64,000 bases of DNA. Source: Micromonospora lutea. Lineage in GTDB: Bacteria > Actinomycetota > Actinomycetes > Mycobacteriales > Micromonosporaceae. The DNA is taken from NCBI RefSeq assembly GCF_016863535.1, contig NZ_BOPB01000004.1:41206-105205 (forward strand), in the 5' to 3' direction. Numbering within the stretch: the stretch's first letter is position 1; each line of letters opens with the position of its first letter. Below the pieces are notes generated by a model that did no database searches, was not told the origin of the DNA, and saw nothing but the letters and a program-made list of their open reading frames with translations. Positions 32,535-41,482 of the stretch are shown piece by piece. Both the position numbers and the translations under genes were made by a program.

Positions 32535-34625
32535 ATGGGGGACGGGACGAGAGCGCGACGAGGCCGGGACCGCCGCCGCCCGGCGACCGGAGCGCCGGAG
32601 CCGGCGCTGCGGGCCGCGCGGGATCCCACCCGCAAGGGCGAACGGGCCGGACGGGCGGTCACCGTGCCGGAGCGGGTGGCCGTCCCGACCGGCCCGGTGG
32701 TGCCAGAGAGTCGGCTGCGCCGGTGGTTGCTCGTCCACCGGGTGCAGCCGGTCGGACCGGAGACCGCCGAGGGACAGGCCCGGTCGCACGCCTGGTGGCG
32801 GGTGATGTGCCTGACCGGCGTCGACTATTTCTCCACCCTGTCCTACCTGCCCGGTATCGCCGCCCTGGCCGCCGGTGCGCTGTCGCCGGTGGCGACCTTG
32901 TTGATCGTGGCGCTGACCCTGTTCGGGATGTTGCCGATGTACCGCCGGGTGGCCCGGGACAGTCCGCACGGCCAGGGCTCGGTGGCGATGCTGGAGCGCC
33001 TGCTGCCGTTCTGGCGCGGCAAGTTGTTCGTGCTGGTGCTGCTCGGTTTCGTCGCCACGTCGTGGATCATCACGATCACCCTCTCCTCGGCCGATGCCAC
33101 CGTGCACGTGCTGCAGAACCCGTATCTGCCGGAGTCGTTCGGCGGCACCGGAGTCGCGGTGGGGGTGACCGTCGTCCTGCTGCTGGTCCTCGGCGCGGTG
33201 TTCCTGCTCGGCTTCCGGGAGGCCGTGGCGGTGGCCGTCCCACTGGTGGTCGCCTTCCTCGGACTGAACGCGGTGATCGTCGGGGTGTCGCTCGTCGAAC
33301 TGGCCGGTGACCCCCAACCGCTGGCGGTCTGGACGACGGCCCTGACCGCCGGCGGTGGTCCGGGCGACATGGCGCTGACCGTGGTGCTGGCGTTTCCGCT
33401 GCTGGTGCTGGGTTTGTCCGGATTCGAGACCGGGGTGAGCATGATGCCGCTGGTGGCGGGGGAGGGGCACGACGCGCCGGCCCGACTGGCCGCCCGGATT
33501 CGTAACACCCGGCGGCTGCTCACCACCGCTGCGTTGATCATGTCGGTGTACCTGCTCTCGACCACCTTCGTCACCGCGGTGCTGATCCCACCCGAGGCGT
33601 TCGCCCCGGGTGGCGCCGCCAACGGGCGAGCATTGGCGTACCTCGCGCACGAGCAGCTGGGCGAGGTGTTCGGCACCGCCTACGACGTGAGCAGCGTGCT
33701 GATCCTGTGGTTCGCCGGCGCGTCGGCGATGGCCGGACTGATCAACATCGTGCCGCGCTACCTGCCCTCGTACGGCATGGCGCCGGAGTGGGCGCGTGCG
33801 GTGCGCCCGGTGGTGATCGTCTACACGCTGGTCTGCATCGTGCTGACCGTCGTGTTCCGCGCTGACGTCGACGCGCAGGTGGGGGCGTACGCCACCGGGA
33901 TCCTGGCGATGATGGTCTCGGCGGCGGTCGCGGTGGCCATCGCCGCCGCCGGCCGCCGGCAACGCGGTGTCGCCGTCGGCTTCACGGTGCTCACCCTGGT
34001 GCTGTCGTACGCGCTGATCGAGCAGGTGATCGCGAAACCGGACGGGATCGCGATCTCCGGTCTGTTCATTCTCGGCATCATCGCCGTGTCGCTGGTGTCC
34101 CGGGTGACCCGGACCACCGAACTGCGGGCGGAGCGGGTCGAGTTCGACCAGACGGCGCGGCGGTTCATCGCCGATTCGGTGGCCCACGATGGCCGACTGC
34201 ACGTGATCGCCAACAAGCGGCACAGCGGGGCGGTCAAGGAGTACACCATCAAGGAGCGTGCGCAGCGAGGTCTGAATCCGGTCCCCGGGGCGACCGATGT
34301 GCTCTTCCTGGAGATCGACGTGCTGGATCCTTCGGGGTTCCGCCACGTGTTGCGGGTGTGCGGTGTCGAGGTGGGCGGCTACCGGGTGCTGCGCGCCAGC
34401 AGCCCGGCGGCGCCCAACGCCATCGCGGCGATCCTGCTGGCGCTGCGGGACGCCACCGGCGTACGTCCGCACGCTCACTTCGAGTGGTCGGAGGGGAGCC
34501 CCATCGCCCACCTGTTGCGCTATCTCATCCTCGGTCGCGGGGACACCCCGCCGGTGGTGCGGGAGATCCTGCGCAAGTCCGAACCCGACCCGGCCCGGCG
34601 TCCCGGCGTCCACGTCGGCGGCTGA
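32535..34625 (+). CDS. APC-superfamily permease with cytoplasmic C-terminal domain
   Basis: 696 residues. After a basic, Pro/Arg-rich N-terminus of about 80 residues come eleven or twelve membrane segments with the APC start [20 protein letters not shown], and [20 protein letters not shown] in the region that binds substrate in LeuT-fold carriers. The last about 160 residues (from [16 protein letters not shown]) are soluble, with [18 protein letters not shown] and [19 protein letters not shown]. Such long APC members in actinomycetes are annotated as amino-acid permeases without proven substrate. The gene stands alone; a gap of 191 bp follows. Start chosen at ATG with GGCGGGGG just upstream. 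Confidence 0.88.
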   Translation: MGDGTRARRGRDRRRPATGAPEPALRAARDPTRKGERAGRAVTVPERVAVPTGPVVPESRLRRWLLVHRVQPVGPETAEGQARSHAWWRVMCLTGVDYFSTLSYLPGIAALAAGALSPVATLLIVALTLFGMLPMYRRVARDSPHGQGSVAMLERLLPFWRGKLFVLVLLGFVATSWIITITLSSADATVHVLQNPYLPESFGGTGVAVGVTVVLLLVLGAVFLLGFREAVAVAVPLVVAFLGLNAVIVGVSLVELAGDPQPLAVWTTALTAGGGPGDMALTVVLAFPLLVLGLSGFETGVSMMPLVAGEGHDAPARLAARIRNTRRLLTTAALIMSVYLLSTTFVTAVLIPPEAFAPGGAANGRALAYLAHEQLGEVFGTAYDVSSVLILWFAGASAMAGLINIVPRYLPSYGMAPEWARAVRPVVIVYTLVCIVLTVVFRADVDAQVGAYATGILAMMVSAAVAVAIAAAGRRQRGVAVGFTVLTLVLSYALIEQVIAKPDGIAISGLFILGIIAVSLVSRVTRTTELRAERVEFDQTARRFIADSVAHDGRLHVIANKRHSGAVKEYTIKERAQRGLNPVPGATDVLFLEIDVLDPSGFRHVLRVCGVEVGGYRVLRASSPAAPNAIAAILLALRDATGVRPHAHFEWSEGSPIAHLLRYLILGRGDTPPVVREILRKSEPDPARRPGVHVGG

Positions 34626-34719
34626 GCGACGGCGACCGCGATCCTCCGACGTCACCTCCGGATAGATGTGAAGCCGAATGGCTTACTCGTTCACTTATGC
34701 CCTGGTTCGCGCCAACTGT

Positions 34720-34731
34720 CACCGTACGGTG
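34720..34731. promoter_or_regulatory. perfect 12-bp palindrome upstream of the beta-helix gene
   Basis: CACCGTACGGTG, 86 bp before the ATG at 34817, in a region richer in A/T than its surroundings. Possible operator; no regulator can be named. Confidence 0.35.
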
Positions 34732-34816
34732 GCCTCTGGTGGTTGAGGCGAGGTCAGCCACCCCGCGCCCGATTCGGTGCGGCCGTGTACCGCATGCACG
34801 AGAGGCAGGAACGCTG

Positions 34817-36385
34817 ATGTCCACGTACGAAGGGGGCCGCGGGTCAGCACGACCCGGTCGGCGGTCCCGGTGGCTGCTGGCCGGTGGCCTGGTGGCGGGC
34901 AGCCTGGTGGCCGGGGTGGCGGGCCTGTCCGCCGTCACCGCCTCGGCCGCCGACCGTGACCCGGCGGCACCGAACCCGGGCCGACAAGCCGCGATGTTGC
35001 AGCATGATGTGCCCGGTGTCGACGAGACACCGCAGCGCAGGGCGAAGGACCGGCAGCGGCCCGAGTGGCGGCACGACCCGGGCGTGACCCCGAACCGGCC
35101 CGGGGAGGCGACCGACCGATCAAGCGGTCACGGGCGCGCGCCGGACGGCACGGTGGTGCCGGTGCCCTGCGACTCAGCCCGGCTGATCGCGGCGTTGGTG
35201 CGGGCGAACGCCGAGGGCGGTGCCACGCTGCGACTGGCGGAGAAATGCACCTACACCCTGACCCACGCGTTCCAGCAGGCCGACGAGTACGACGGCGGTA
35301 TCCGCGACGCGCGGGAGGCGGCCGACACGGCCGAGAACCCCGGCGACGCCGAGGCACCGCCGCGCAACCCCGCCGACGACCAGGCCGGCCTGCCCGTGAT
35401 CTACCACGGGATCACCATCGAGGGCGCCGGCGCGACCATCGCCCGCGGGGTGAACACGCCTGACTTCCGCTTCTTCACCGTCCGCGACGGCGGTGAGCTG
35501 ACCCTGCGGGACGTCACCCTGCGCAACGGCCGCTCGGCGGCGGAGGGCGGCAGCATCCACATCGTGCACGGAGCCACGGCGGTCGTCGAGAGGGTGACCG
35601 TCGTCGGCGGCACCTCGCTGTCGGCGGAGGGCGGTGGCGGTGGCATCTTCAACGACGGAAATCTCCAGATCAGCGACAGCAAACTGATCGGCAACCGGGC
35701 CGCAGGCACCCAGGGCAAGGGCGGGGGCCTGCTCAACGGCGGTGTCATGACCATGCATCGCACCGAGTTCCGACACAACAGCGCGGTCAGCTACGGCGGC
35801 GGCCTGGCCAACTTCCGGGCCGCGGGTGACGTCTACTCCTCCACCTTCGTGCAGAACAACGCCGGGCAGGGCGGTGGTCTGGCCAGCTTCTCCGCCCGTA
35901 CCAAGGTCTTCGACACGCTGGTGGCGCGGAACAGCGCCGAGGTCGGCGGTGGTCTGGCCAACTCCGACGCGGTGCTGGTGCTGCGGCAGTTGACGGTCCG
36001 TGACAACATCGCCACCCACAAGGGTGGCGGCATCTCCACGGTCCAGGGCTTGCTGCCGTTGGACGACAGCGTGATCAGCGGGAACACCACCCGTGGCAAC
36101 GGCGGTGGCATTTACTCCGAGAAGTCGAACCTGCTGGTCCGGAGCAGCGACGTCGAGGGCAACGCGGCGGTCGGCAAGCGGTCGCAGGGAGCGGGGCTGT
36201 TCGTGACGGCGGGCTCGACCTCTCTGTACCGCAGCCACGTGATCGGCAACCGATCCACTGTCAAGGCCGGCGGCATCCAGGCCGAGCGGGCTCAGGTCAA
36301 GATCGATGACGAGAGTGTCGTCATCGAGAACGATCCGACCAACTGTGCGGGCAGCAAGGTGCCGGTGGCGCACTGCTTCCGCTGA
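34817..36385 (+). CDS. secreted right-handed beta-helix protein
   Basis: 522 residues. A basic N-terminus and hydrophobic segment (WLLAGGLVAGSLVAGVAGLS) followed by ASAADR is a signal peptide. After a polar spacer the sequence settles at about residue 110 into a pectate-lyase-like solenoid start (CDSARLIAALVRANAEGGAT, LRLAEKCTYTLT), then many GGG-I/L turns such as EGGGGGIFNDGNLQISDSKL, GGGLLNGGVMTMHRTEF, GGGLANSDAVLVLRQLTV and GGGIYSEKSNLLVRSSDV, one per coil. This is the polymorphic-outer-membrane-like or CSLREA-type beta-helix of unknown ligand. No catalytic residues recognised. It may bind polysaccharide at the cell surface. A terminator follows. Confidence 0.9.
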   Translation: MSTYEGGRGSARPGRRSRWLLAGGLVAGSLVAGVAGLSAVTASAADRDPAAPNPGRQAAMLQHDVPGVDETPQRRAKDRQRPEWRHDPGVTPNRPGEATDRSSGHGRAPDGTVVPVPCDSARLIAALVRANAEGGATLRLAEKCTYTLTHAFQQADEYDGGIRDAREAADTAENPGDAEAPPRNPADDQAGLPVIYHGITIEGAGATIARGVNTPDFRFFTVRDGGELTLRDVTLRNGRSAAEGGSIHIVHGATAVVERVTVVGGTSLSAEGGGGGIFNDGNLQISDSKLIGNRAAGTQGKGGGLLNGGVMTMHRTEFRHNSAVSYGGGLANFRAAGDVYSSTFVQNNAGQGGGLASFSARTKVFDTLVARNSAEVGGGLANSDAVLVLRQLTVRDNIATHKGGGISTVQGLLPLDDSVISGNTTRGNGGGIYSEKSNLLVRSSDVEGNAAVGKRSQGAGLFVTAGSTSLYRSHVIGNRSTVKAGGIQAERAQVKIDDESVVIENDPTNCAGSKVPVAHCFR

Positions 36386-36511
36386 ACGGCCACACCGTGC
36401 CACAGGGCACGTCCGGCTGCCGTCCACCCCGGTCCGACCGACCGGAGGAGGCGGGCCGGGCGTGCCCCGGGCGCGTACGGGACGCGGATCGGTAACCGTC
36501 TCCCAGGGATG

Positions 36512-36546
36512 ACAAGGCCCGTGTCCGTCGTCGGCACGGGCCTTGT
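36512..36546. terminator. bidirectional hairpin terminator
   Basis: ACAAGGCCCGTG and its complement (12 bp) with an 11-base loop, followed on the plus strand by TTTC. Lies between the convergent beta-helix gene and the small membrane protein gene. Confidence 0.85.
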
Positions 36547-36562
36547 TTCGGCGTCACCGGGC

Positions 36563-36769
36563 TCACTCAGACGGCTGGGGCAGTTCGCAATCGACCTTCG
36601 GGTTGGCGCCGACGTAGTTCAACGGCCCGGCGGCGATGGTCACCAGGATCGTGCCGACCTCGGCGCAGTTGGCTTCCTCGTCGCTGTAATAGCCGCGCTG
36701 GCCGGCAGCGATGGCACCGATGACGAGCCAGATCACCACGAGGACTCCGAATATCGACGTGCCACGCAT
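36563..36769 (-). CDS. small membrane protein
   Basis: 68 residues from MRGTSIFG with a GGAGGAAG ribosome binding site. One membrane helix (residues 4-24, IFGVLVVIWLVIGAIAAGQ), the motif GQRGYYSDEEANCAEVGTIL, and a second weakly hydrophobic stretch (VTIAAGPLNYVG). Very similar small proteins, with the same RGYY element, are widespread in actinomycetes; their function is unknown. An in-frame ATG four codons upstream would bury the ribosome binding site and is rejected. Confidence 0.8.
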   Translation of the reverse strand: MRGTSIFGVLVVIWLVIGAIAAGQRGYYSDEEANCAEVGTILVTIAAGPLNYVGANPKVDCELPQPSE

Positions 36770-37061
36770 GGCTTCCTCCACGATTCGAGGGTGGGTTGCA
36801 AGGTGTGGGCCTTGTACCCAGACGCGTCGAACGGCTAACGGAGGACGGCGTCGCCTACGGCGGCGTGGCTACCTCGGGCGGCCGGCCAAGGCTGCGGTGA
36901 AGGTCGGCCCGCGCCACACCAGCGAGCACCAGCAGGGCGGCGAGCGACGCATTGCTGCTGCGGCCTGGCACCAGGTGATCTCGTGGGCCGGATGGCATAC
37001 ACCGGGGCCGCCGGCGCGGGGACGCGGAAGGTGGTCCCGTGACCGGCGGCCCGGAGGGTTG

Positions 37062-37883
37062 TCAGGCCTCGTTGTCGACCTGTGCGGCCAGCACCTTCGC
37101 CTGCTGGGGCCAGGTGACCAGGCTGGCGGTGGCGCGCAGCCCGGCGTTCTTGATGGTCGCCCGCAGCGTGGTCTCGTCCAGTTCGGCCAGCTGCCGGTAG
37201 GTCCGGATGCCCGCGCCGTGCAGCGCCGCCGCCATCTTCGGCCCGACTCCCTGGATCCGTCGGAAGTCGTCGGCGTCGACGGTGGTGGGCTCGGCCACTG
37301 CGCTCGGCTCGGTGGCAACCGGCTCGGCCACCGCAGTCGGCTCGGTGGCAACCGGCTCGGCCACCGCAGTCGGCTCGGTGGCAACCGGCTCGGCCGCCGC
37401 GCTCGGCTCCACTGGCGCGCTGGTGGCGGGATCGGTCACGGCGGATTCGGTGGTGGGCGTCGGGCGTACCGGCGGGGTGGCGACCGCCGGGCGCGGTTCC
37501 GTGGTCGCGTCCGCCGTCGATCCGTCGAGGACCCTCGCCGGTTCGACATCGGCCGCGGGGGGTTCGGTGGGCCGGGTGGCCTCGACCGGCTCGTTGGCCA
37601 CCGGGGCCACGGTGGTGGCAGCGGCGGGCTCAGTGGTGGCAACCGGTTCGGTGGTGGCAGCCGGTTCGGTGGCGGCGGAGGCAGGCTCGGTCGTGACTGT
37701 TGCCTGCTCGGTCCCGGTGGCGGTCGGGGCCGATCCGCTCGCCTCGGTGGTCGCGTCGCTCGCCGTACCGGCCGTCGGCGCGGGCGGGTCCGTCCGCCGA
37801 CCGCGGAGCAGTACCCAGCCCACCGCCAGCCCTGCCAGCAGCGCCACGAGCAGTATCAGCCAGTTCCCGAAGGACTCGCCCAC
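37062..37883 (-). CDS. membrane-anchored helix-hairpin-helix protein with repeat linker
   Basis: 273 residues from a GTG preceded by AGGGAGGA. One N-terminal membrane helix (residues 8-26, WLILLVALLAGLAVGWVLL), a basic stop-transfer RGRRT, then about 175 residues of Ala/Thr/Pro/Glu/Val-rich linker including an 11-residue unit (EPVATEPTAVA) repeated about three and a half times. The C-terminal about 70 residues, from DADDFRRIQGVGPKMAAALH, are a helix-hairpin-helix domain with LVTWPQQAKVLAAQV. HhH domains bind DNA or mediate protein contacts, and proteins of this build (membrane helix, disordered linker, HhH) are common in actinobacteria with unproven roles. The linker may tether the domain away from the membrane. 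Confidence 0.82.
   Translation of the reverse strand: MGESFGNWLILLVALLAGLAVGWVLLRGRRTDPPAPTAGTASDATTEASGSAPTATGTEQATVTTEPASAATEPAATTEPVATTEPAAATTVAPVANEPVEATRPTEPPAADVEPARVLDGSTADATTEPRPAVATPPVRPTPTTESAVTDPATSAPVEPSAAAEPVATEPTAVAEPVATEPTAVAEPVATEPSAVAEPTTVDADDFRRIQGVGPKMAAALHGAGIRTYRQLAELDETTLRATIKNAGLRATASLVTWPQQAKVLAAQVDNEA
37288..37410. repeat. 33-bp tandem repeat in the HhH gene linker
   Basis: Three consecutive 33-bp units (37288-37320, 37321-37353, 37354-37386; the last two identical) and a partial fourth. In frame, encoding 11 residues each. Confidence 0.9.
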
Positions 37884-38064
37884 GGTAATCCTCCCTGAGG
37901 TTCACATCCGGATCGTCGCGAGAAAAACTCGCCGCAGCTTCGCACACGTGCGGCCGGGGCGACAGGCAGGCCAGGTAACAGTCCGTACCGGACGCGCGGA
38001 GGCTACGGCAGGTGTCCGGTACGGGACGGACCGTGTGGTCACCCGACGCGGGTGTGGACACGCG

Positions 38065-38098
38065 GCGGCCCCGGCACCATCTCTGCTGCCGGGGCCGC
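38065..38098 (-). terminator. terminator of the FAD oxygenase operon
   Basis: GCGGCCCCGGCA and its complement, a perfect 12-bp stem with a 10-base loop, 9 bp beyond the stop of the minus-strand oxygenase gene. Confidence 0.8.
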
Positions 38099-38106
38099 GG
38101 TGAGGA

Positions 38107-39456
38107 TCAGTCCTGCTCACCTCGGTAGGTGTAGAAGTCGTCGACGAACTTGCGCCGCAACCGGGGTACCCGGCTGGTGACCCGGAAGTATCCTCTGGCA
38201 CCGAGGAGCGCGAGCCGCCCGAACACCGGCCGGTACATGCGGTCGTCACCGTTGGTGCCACTGCGCCCCAACGAGTCGGCGACCCGGGCGAAGCCGTAGG
38301 GCACCATCGCCGCCTCGTAGTCGGCCACCGCCTGCACCAGGGTCTTCTCACCCGCGGTGGCGAGGATCAGTTGCCGCCGCAACAGGTTCGCGTCACGCAA
38401 CGCCGTGTTGGCGCCCACCCCCCGGCCCGGTGTCATGGTGTGGATCGCGTCGCCCAGCAGGGTGACCGTACTGCTCTTCCAGGGCGGCACCGGTTCCGAG
38501 GTGGACACCCGGATCGGCAGTGCACTGTCCGGGTCCGCCAGGCTGAGCAGTTCACGGAGGTGAGGATGCCAGTTGGCGGTCAAGTCCAGGGCCACCTGGA
38601 TCAACTCCGCGCCTCGGCGCCGCATCACGTCCGACGGAAACTGGCGGGCGGTGCTCCACACCACCAGGTTGATGTTGTCCCGGGTCGGGTCGTGGCCCAG
38701 GCCCGGCCAGTCGGCGAGCAGTTTCGCGTCCACCGAGCTGATCTCCGGCTTGAGGCGGCCATCGCGGTCCCACTTGAACTCCATCACGTGCAGAACCCCC
38801 ATCACCCCGCCGGTGCCGAAGATCAGCGAGATGCCCCGCTGCACGCTCTCGGGCAGCAGGGACCGGGTGTGTGCGGTGAGCGGGACCCGGGTGGCGATGT
38901 TGATCGTGCCGGCGTCCCGGATGACGGCGTGCGGCAGATACTGGCGACGGACCGCCGAGTGTGTGCCGTCCGCCGCCACGAGCAGGTCACCGGTGGCGGT
39001 TGCACCGTCGGCGAAGTGGGCGGTGACGGTGCCGTCGTCGTGCTGCTCGTACCGGGTGAAGGTGCGGTCGAAGTGCACCACGTCCTCCAGGCCGGTCAGC
39101 AGCACCTGGCGCAGTGTCATCCGGGCCACGGACCGTTCCGTGTCGACCGGGTGGGTGTCCGGCCGTAGCGGGAAGGACGCCGTGTGGCGCATCTTCTCGC
39201 TGAGCACGTTGAAGTAACGGGGCGAGCGGGCGCAGGTGGCCAGGTAGATCTCGAACAGCTCCGGCGGCAGGCAGTCACGCAGGGCTCGACTGCCGGTGGG
39301 GCCGATGCCCACCCGGTAGCCGAGCAGTCCCTCGCCCCTGCTCCGGTGTCGCTCGTAGACGTCGACGCTGATGCCGGCCCGGCGTAACCCGTGCGCCAGG
39401 CAGAGGCCGCCGGTGCCCGCGCCGATGACCAGGACGTGCGGTGCTCGGGGTGCCAC
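38107..39456 (-). CDS. FAD-dependent aromatic polyketide oxygenase
   Basis: 449 residues from a GTG. Group A flavoprotein monooxygenase: Rossmann start HVLVIGAGTGGLCLAHGLRR (GxGxxG at residues 12-17), the ribose/FAD segment with LLVAADGTHSAVRR, and the second FAD motif LLGDAIHTMTPGRGVGANTA. It hydroxylates or cleaves polyketide rings. It forms one transcript with a TcmI-like cyclase gene 12 bp upstream, as do the oxygenase and cyclase genes in whiE-type spore pigment loci, where the oxygenase tailors the aromatic chromophore. Its place at the left edge of the PKS gene set makes it the border gene; the next gene outwards (HhH protein) is unrelated. Confidence 0.92.
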   Translation of the reverse strand: MAPRAPHVLVIGAGTGGLCLAHGLRRAGISVDVYERHRSRGEGLLGYRVGIGPTGSRALRDCLPPELFEIYLATCARSPRYFNVLSEKMRHTASFPLRPDTHPVDTERSVARMTLRQVLLTGLEDVVHFDRTFTRYEQHDDGTVTAHFADGATATGDLLVAADGTHSAVRRQYLPHAVIRDAGTINIATRVPLTAHTRSLLPESVQRGISLIFGTGGVMGVLHVMEFKWDRDGRLKPEISSVDAKLLADWPGLGHDPTRDNINLVVWSTARQFPSDVMRRRGAELIQVALDLTANWHPHLRELLSLADPDSALPIRVSTSEPVPPWKSSTVTLLGDAIHTMTPGRGVGANTALRDANLLRRQLILATAGEKTLVQAVADYEAAMVPYGFARVADSLGRSGTNGDDRMYRPVFGRLALLGARGYFRVTSRVPRLRRKFVDDFYTYRGEQD

Positions 39457-39468
39457 GTGCTCGCCCGG

Positions 39469-39816
39469 TCAGCCGGCCACACGCGGCGCCGGCACGTCCG
39501 CGCCGTCCCAGCGGTAGAAACAGTTGGCGATCGCGTCGCGGGGCGAGCGCCAGGTGGGCAGGTACGGTGACGTGTGTGCCGACAGCCGTTCGTTGACCTG
39601 CTGGAACAACGGATGGTTGCGGGCCGCGGCAAGGGCGTCCGCGCCGACGTCGTCGGTCTCCATGAGGTGTACGCACAGGTCGTGCAGGCAGTACAGGGAC
39701 CGGTGGCGAATCCCGGTCAGGCTGGGCAACTCGGTCTCGTCGGACTCGGCGAAGATCTGCGCCACGCGACCCTCCGCGCCCGGGATGATTCTGCTGACGA
39801 TCACTAGACGGCTCAT
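39469..39816 (-). CDS. TcmI-family polyketide cyclase 1
   Basis: 115 residues from the ATG giving MSRLVIVSRIIPGAEG. Family pattern of TcmI/WhiE-VII-type cyclases (PF04673): IFAESDETELPSLTGIRHRS, LYCLHDLCVHLMETDD and YLPTWRSPRDAIANCFYRW, the last containing the conserved Trp-Arg-Ser-Pro. These small dimeric alpha/beta proteins close later rings of aromatic polyketides. It lies between the oxygenase and SARP genes on the minus strand. A close paralogue starts at 41156 on the other side of the divergent promoter region. Confidence 0.93.
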   Translation of the reverse strand: MSRLVIVSRIIPGAEGRVAQIFAESDETELPSLTGIRHRSLYCLHDLCVHLMETDDVGADALAAARNHPLFQQVNERLSAHTSPYLPTWRSPRDAIANCFYRWDGADVPAPRVAG

Positions 39817-39908
39817 CGGACCCCTCTCACCGGTGGGTTCGGCCCGGACGGACACCGGGTCGCGGGCCGCTGTGCCCCCACCCTGTCGCCCGCGCAGTCA
39901 CCTGTCCG

Positions 39909-40751
39909 TCAACGTCCGGGATCGGTGCGGTGACGTACCGTCATCGGGCCTGGAGAGGTGGCCCGCGTGACGAGGTGCCGACGGGGTCCGCTGCTCGGGC
40001 GGCTGGCGCGACGGATCGGGTCGAGGGTCTCCGCGAGCAGCGCGCTCATCGCCGGCGACGGCTCCAGCCGTAGTTCCCGCAGCAGCAGGTCCCGGTAGAC
40101 GTAGAAGGCGTGCACCGCCTCGAAGGCGTTGCCTTCGGCGAGGTGGATGCGTACGACCAGCCGGTGCGGTGTCTCGCGCAGCGGCTCTGCGGCCATCGCC
40201 TCCAGCGCCGCCTCCAGTGCCTCGCCGTGCCGCCCGGCGGCCAGGTGCTGCCCGGCGACCTGCTCCAACATGTGCAGTCGGAGTTGGCGCAGCCGCTCCC
40301 GGTCGGCCAGCACCCAGTCGTCGTACCAGCCGGGCAGCAGGTCGTGTCGACCGGCGGCGAGCGCCTCCGCGGCGTCACCGGGGGAGTGGCCGTCCCGTAC
40401 CCGGCTGGCCGTGTCGACGAGCAGATCGACATCAACCCGGACCAGCGGGTCGAGGCGGACGGTGTCGGCGGCGGTGGCCAGCGGGCAGTAGGGATCCTGC
40501 CGTAGCCGCCACAGTGCGGTCCGCAGTGAGGACAGCGCCCGTTCCTCGGTGGCTTCCGGCCAGAGCAGGCCGGCGAGGTGGGTACGGGTCGCACCCGGAC
40601 GGAGCCCGATCAGCGCGATGATCCGCTGCAGGCCGCGGGGCACCACCACCGGAGTGTCGCCGTGCGTCAGGCGGAACCCACCGAGCAGATGCAGCCGGAT
40701 GTTGCTGTCGTGGTGCTGGCCCGTGGTCGGGGTGGGCGGAACAGCGGCCAC
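39909..40751 (-). CDS. SARP-family transcriptional regulator
   Basis: 280 residues from a GTG. N-terminal OmpR-type winged helix (IRLHLLGGFRLTHGDTPVVV, LAGLLWPEATEERALSSLRT), then the bacterial transcriptional activator domain (LPGWYDDWVLADRERLRQLR, LAEGNAFEAVHAFYVYRDLL). This is a short SARP without extra domains, the class that activates type II polyketide and other antibiotic clusters, usually by binding direct repeats spaced 11 bp. Such a repeat is present at 41014-41031 upstream of the plus-strand PKS operon, so it is probably the pathway activator. Confidence 0.94.
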   Translation of the reverse strand: MAAVPPTPTTGQHHDSNIRLHLLGGFRLTHGDTPVVVPRGLQRIIALIGLRPGATRTHLAGLLWPEATEERALSSLRTALWRLRQDPYCPLATAADTVRLDPLVRVDVDLLVDTASRVRDGHSPGDAAEALAAGRHDLLPGWYDDWVLADRERLRQLRLHMLEQVAGQHLAAGRHGEALEAALEAMAAEPLRETPHRLVVRIHLAEGNAFEAVHAFYVYRDLLLRELRLEPSPAMSALLAETLDPIRRASRPSSGPRRHLVTRATSPGPMTVRHRTDPGR

Positions 40752-41155
40752 GGCGGCACCCCCTGCGAAACGCGTCGGTTGCGTGTCTTGGCCGGGTCCC
40801 GGTGTGGCCGCCGTGACGCCACTGTCGACTCGCTGGGCCGCCGCACGCGGGGTGCGGTGCCGGGTCTGACCGCCGTGAAGATTATCAATAGCAGTTACTC
40901 TGAGTCAACGATGTTGTCGGCAAAGTAACCCGGCTGGCTCTTGTGAGACCACCTCTGAACTGGCCAATCTCGCTGATCATGGTGGCCGGTGCCGCTCAGC
41001 TAAATCACAGATTGCGTCAACTCAGCGTCACCAGTGTGGGTTCTTTCCCGGGGTGTCCGTGACGCCCGGGTGACGCGGTGCTCCGCATCGTGGCGGCAGC
41101 CGTCCGGGCACATCCGGTGGCCTCGCCACCGACCCAATGGGGGGGGAGGACCAGC
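40752..41155. promoter_or_regulatory. divergent control region of the PKS cluster
   Basis: 404 bp without a gene between the SARP gene (minus) and the PKS operon (plus). It includes an unusually A/T-rich stretch at about 40870-41020 (e.g. ATTATCAATAG), and SARP-like direct repeats near 41014. No coding potential seen. A GGGGGGAGGA ribosome binding site lies 5 bases before the ATG at 41156. Confidence 0.7.
41014..41031 (+). promoter_or_regulatory. candidate SARP-binding direct repeat
   Basis: GCGTCAA-CTCA-GCGTCAC: two heptamers matching at 6 of 7 positions, 11 bp apart, the spacing used by SARP activators. About 125 bp before the first plus-strand gene. Confidence 0.4.
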
Positions 41156-41482
41156 ATGGACCGAACGCTGATCGTCGCGAAGGTGGTCCCGTCCGCCGAG
41201 TCGGCGGTCGCCGAGATCTTCGCCGAGTCCGACACGACGGAACTACCCCGCCTGGTGGGGGTGCGGCATCGCTCGCTGTACCGCCTGCACGACCTGTACG
41301 TGCACCTCATCGAGACCGAGTCGGCCGGTGACGGTGCCGTGGAGGCCGTTCGGGAGCACCCCGAGTTCGTCCGGGTCAGCAGCCGACTGAGCCAGCACAT
41401 CTCGCCGTACCTGCCGGAATGGCGCTCGCCCCGGGACGCCATGGCGCGCTGCTTCTATCGCTTCGACGGGCGTCGGCCGTGA
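41156..41482 (+). CDS. TcmI-family polyketide cyclase 2
   Basis: 108 residues, ATG after GGGGGGAGGA. It closely parallels the minus-strand cyclase: IFAESDTTELPRLVGVRHRS, LYRLHDLYVHLIETESAG, YLPEWRSPRDAMARCFYRFD. First gene of the plus-strand PKS operon; its TGA overlaps the GTG of the carboxylase gene. Two such cyclases at opposite sides of one promoter region suggest duplication, either with distinct ring specificity or as partners. Confidence 0.93.
   Translation: MDRTLIVAKVVPSAESAVAEIFAESDTTELPRLVGVRHRSLYRLHDLYVHLIETESAGDGAVEAVREHPEFVRVSSRLSQHISPYLPEWRSPRDAMARCFYRFDGRRP

Noticed and set aside
37288..37410. 33-bp direct repeats considered as CRISPR or iterons.
   Set aside because: No spacers; in-frame coding repeats of a disordered linker.
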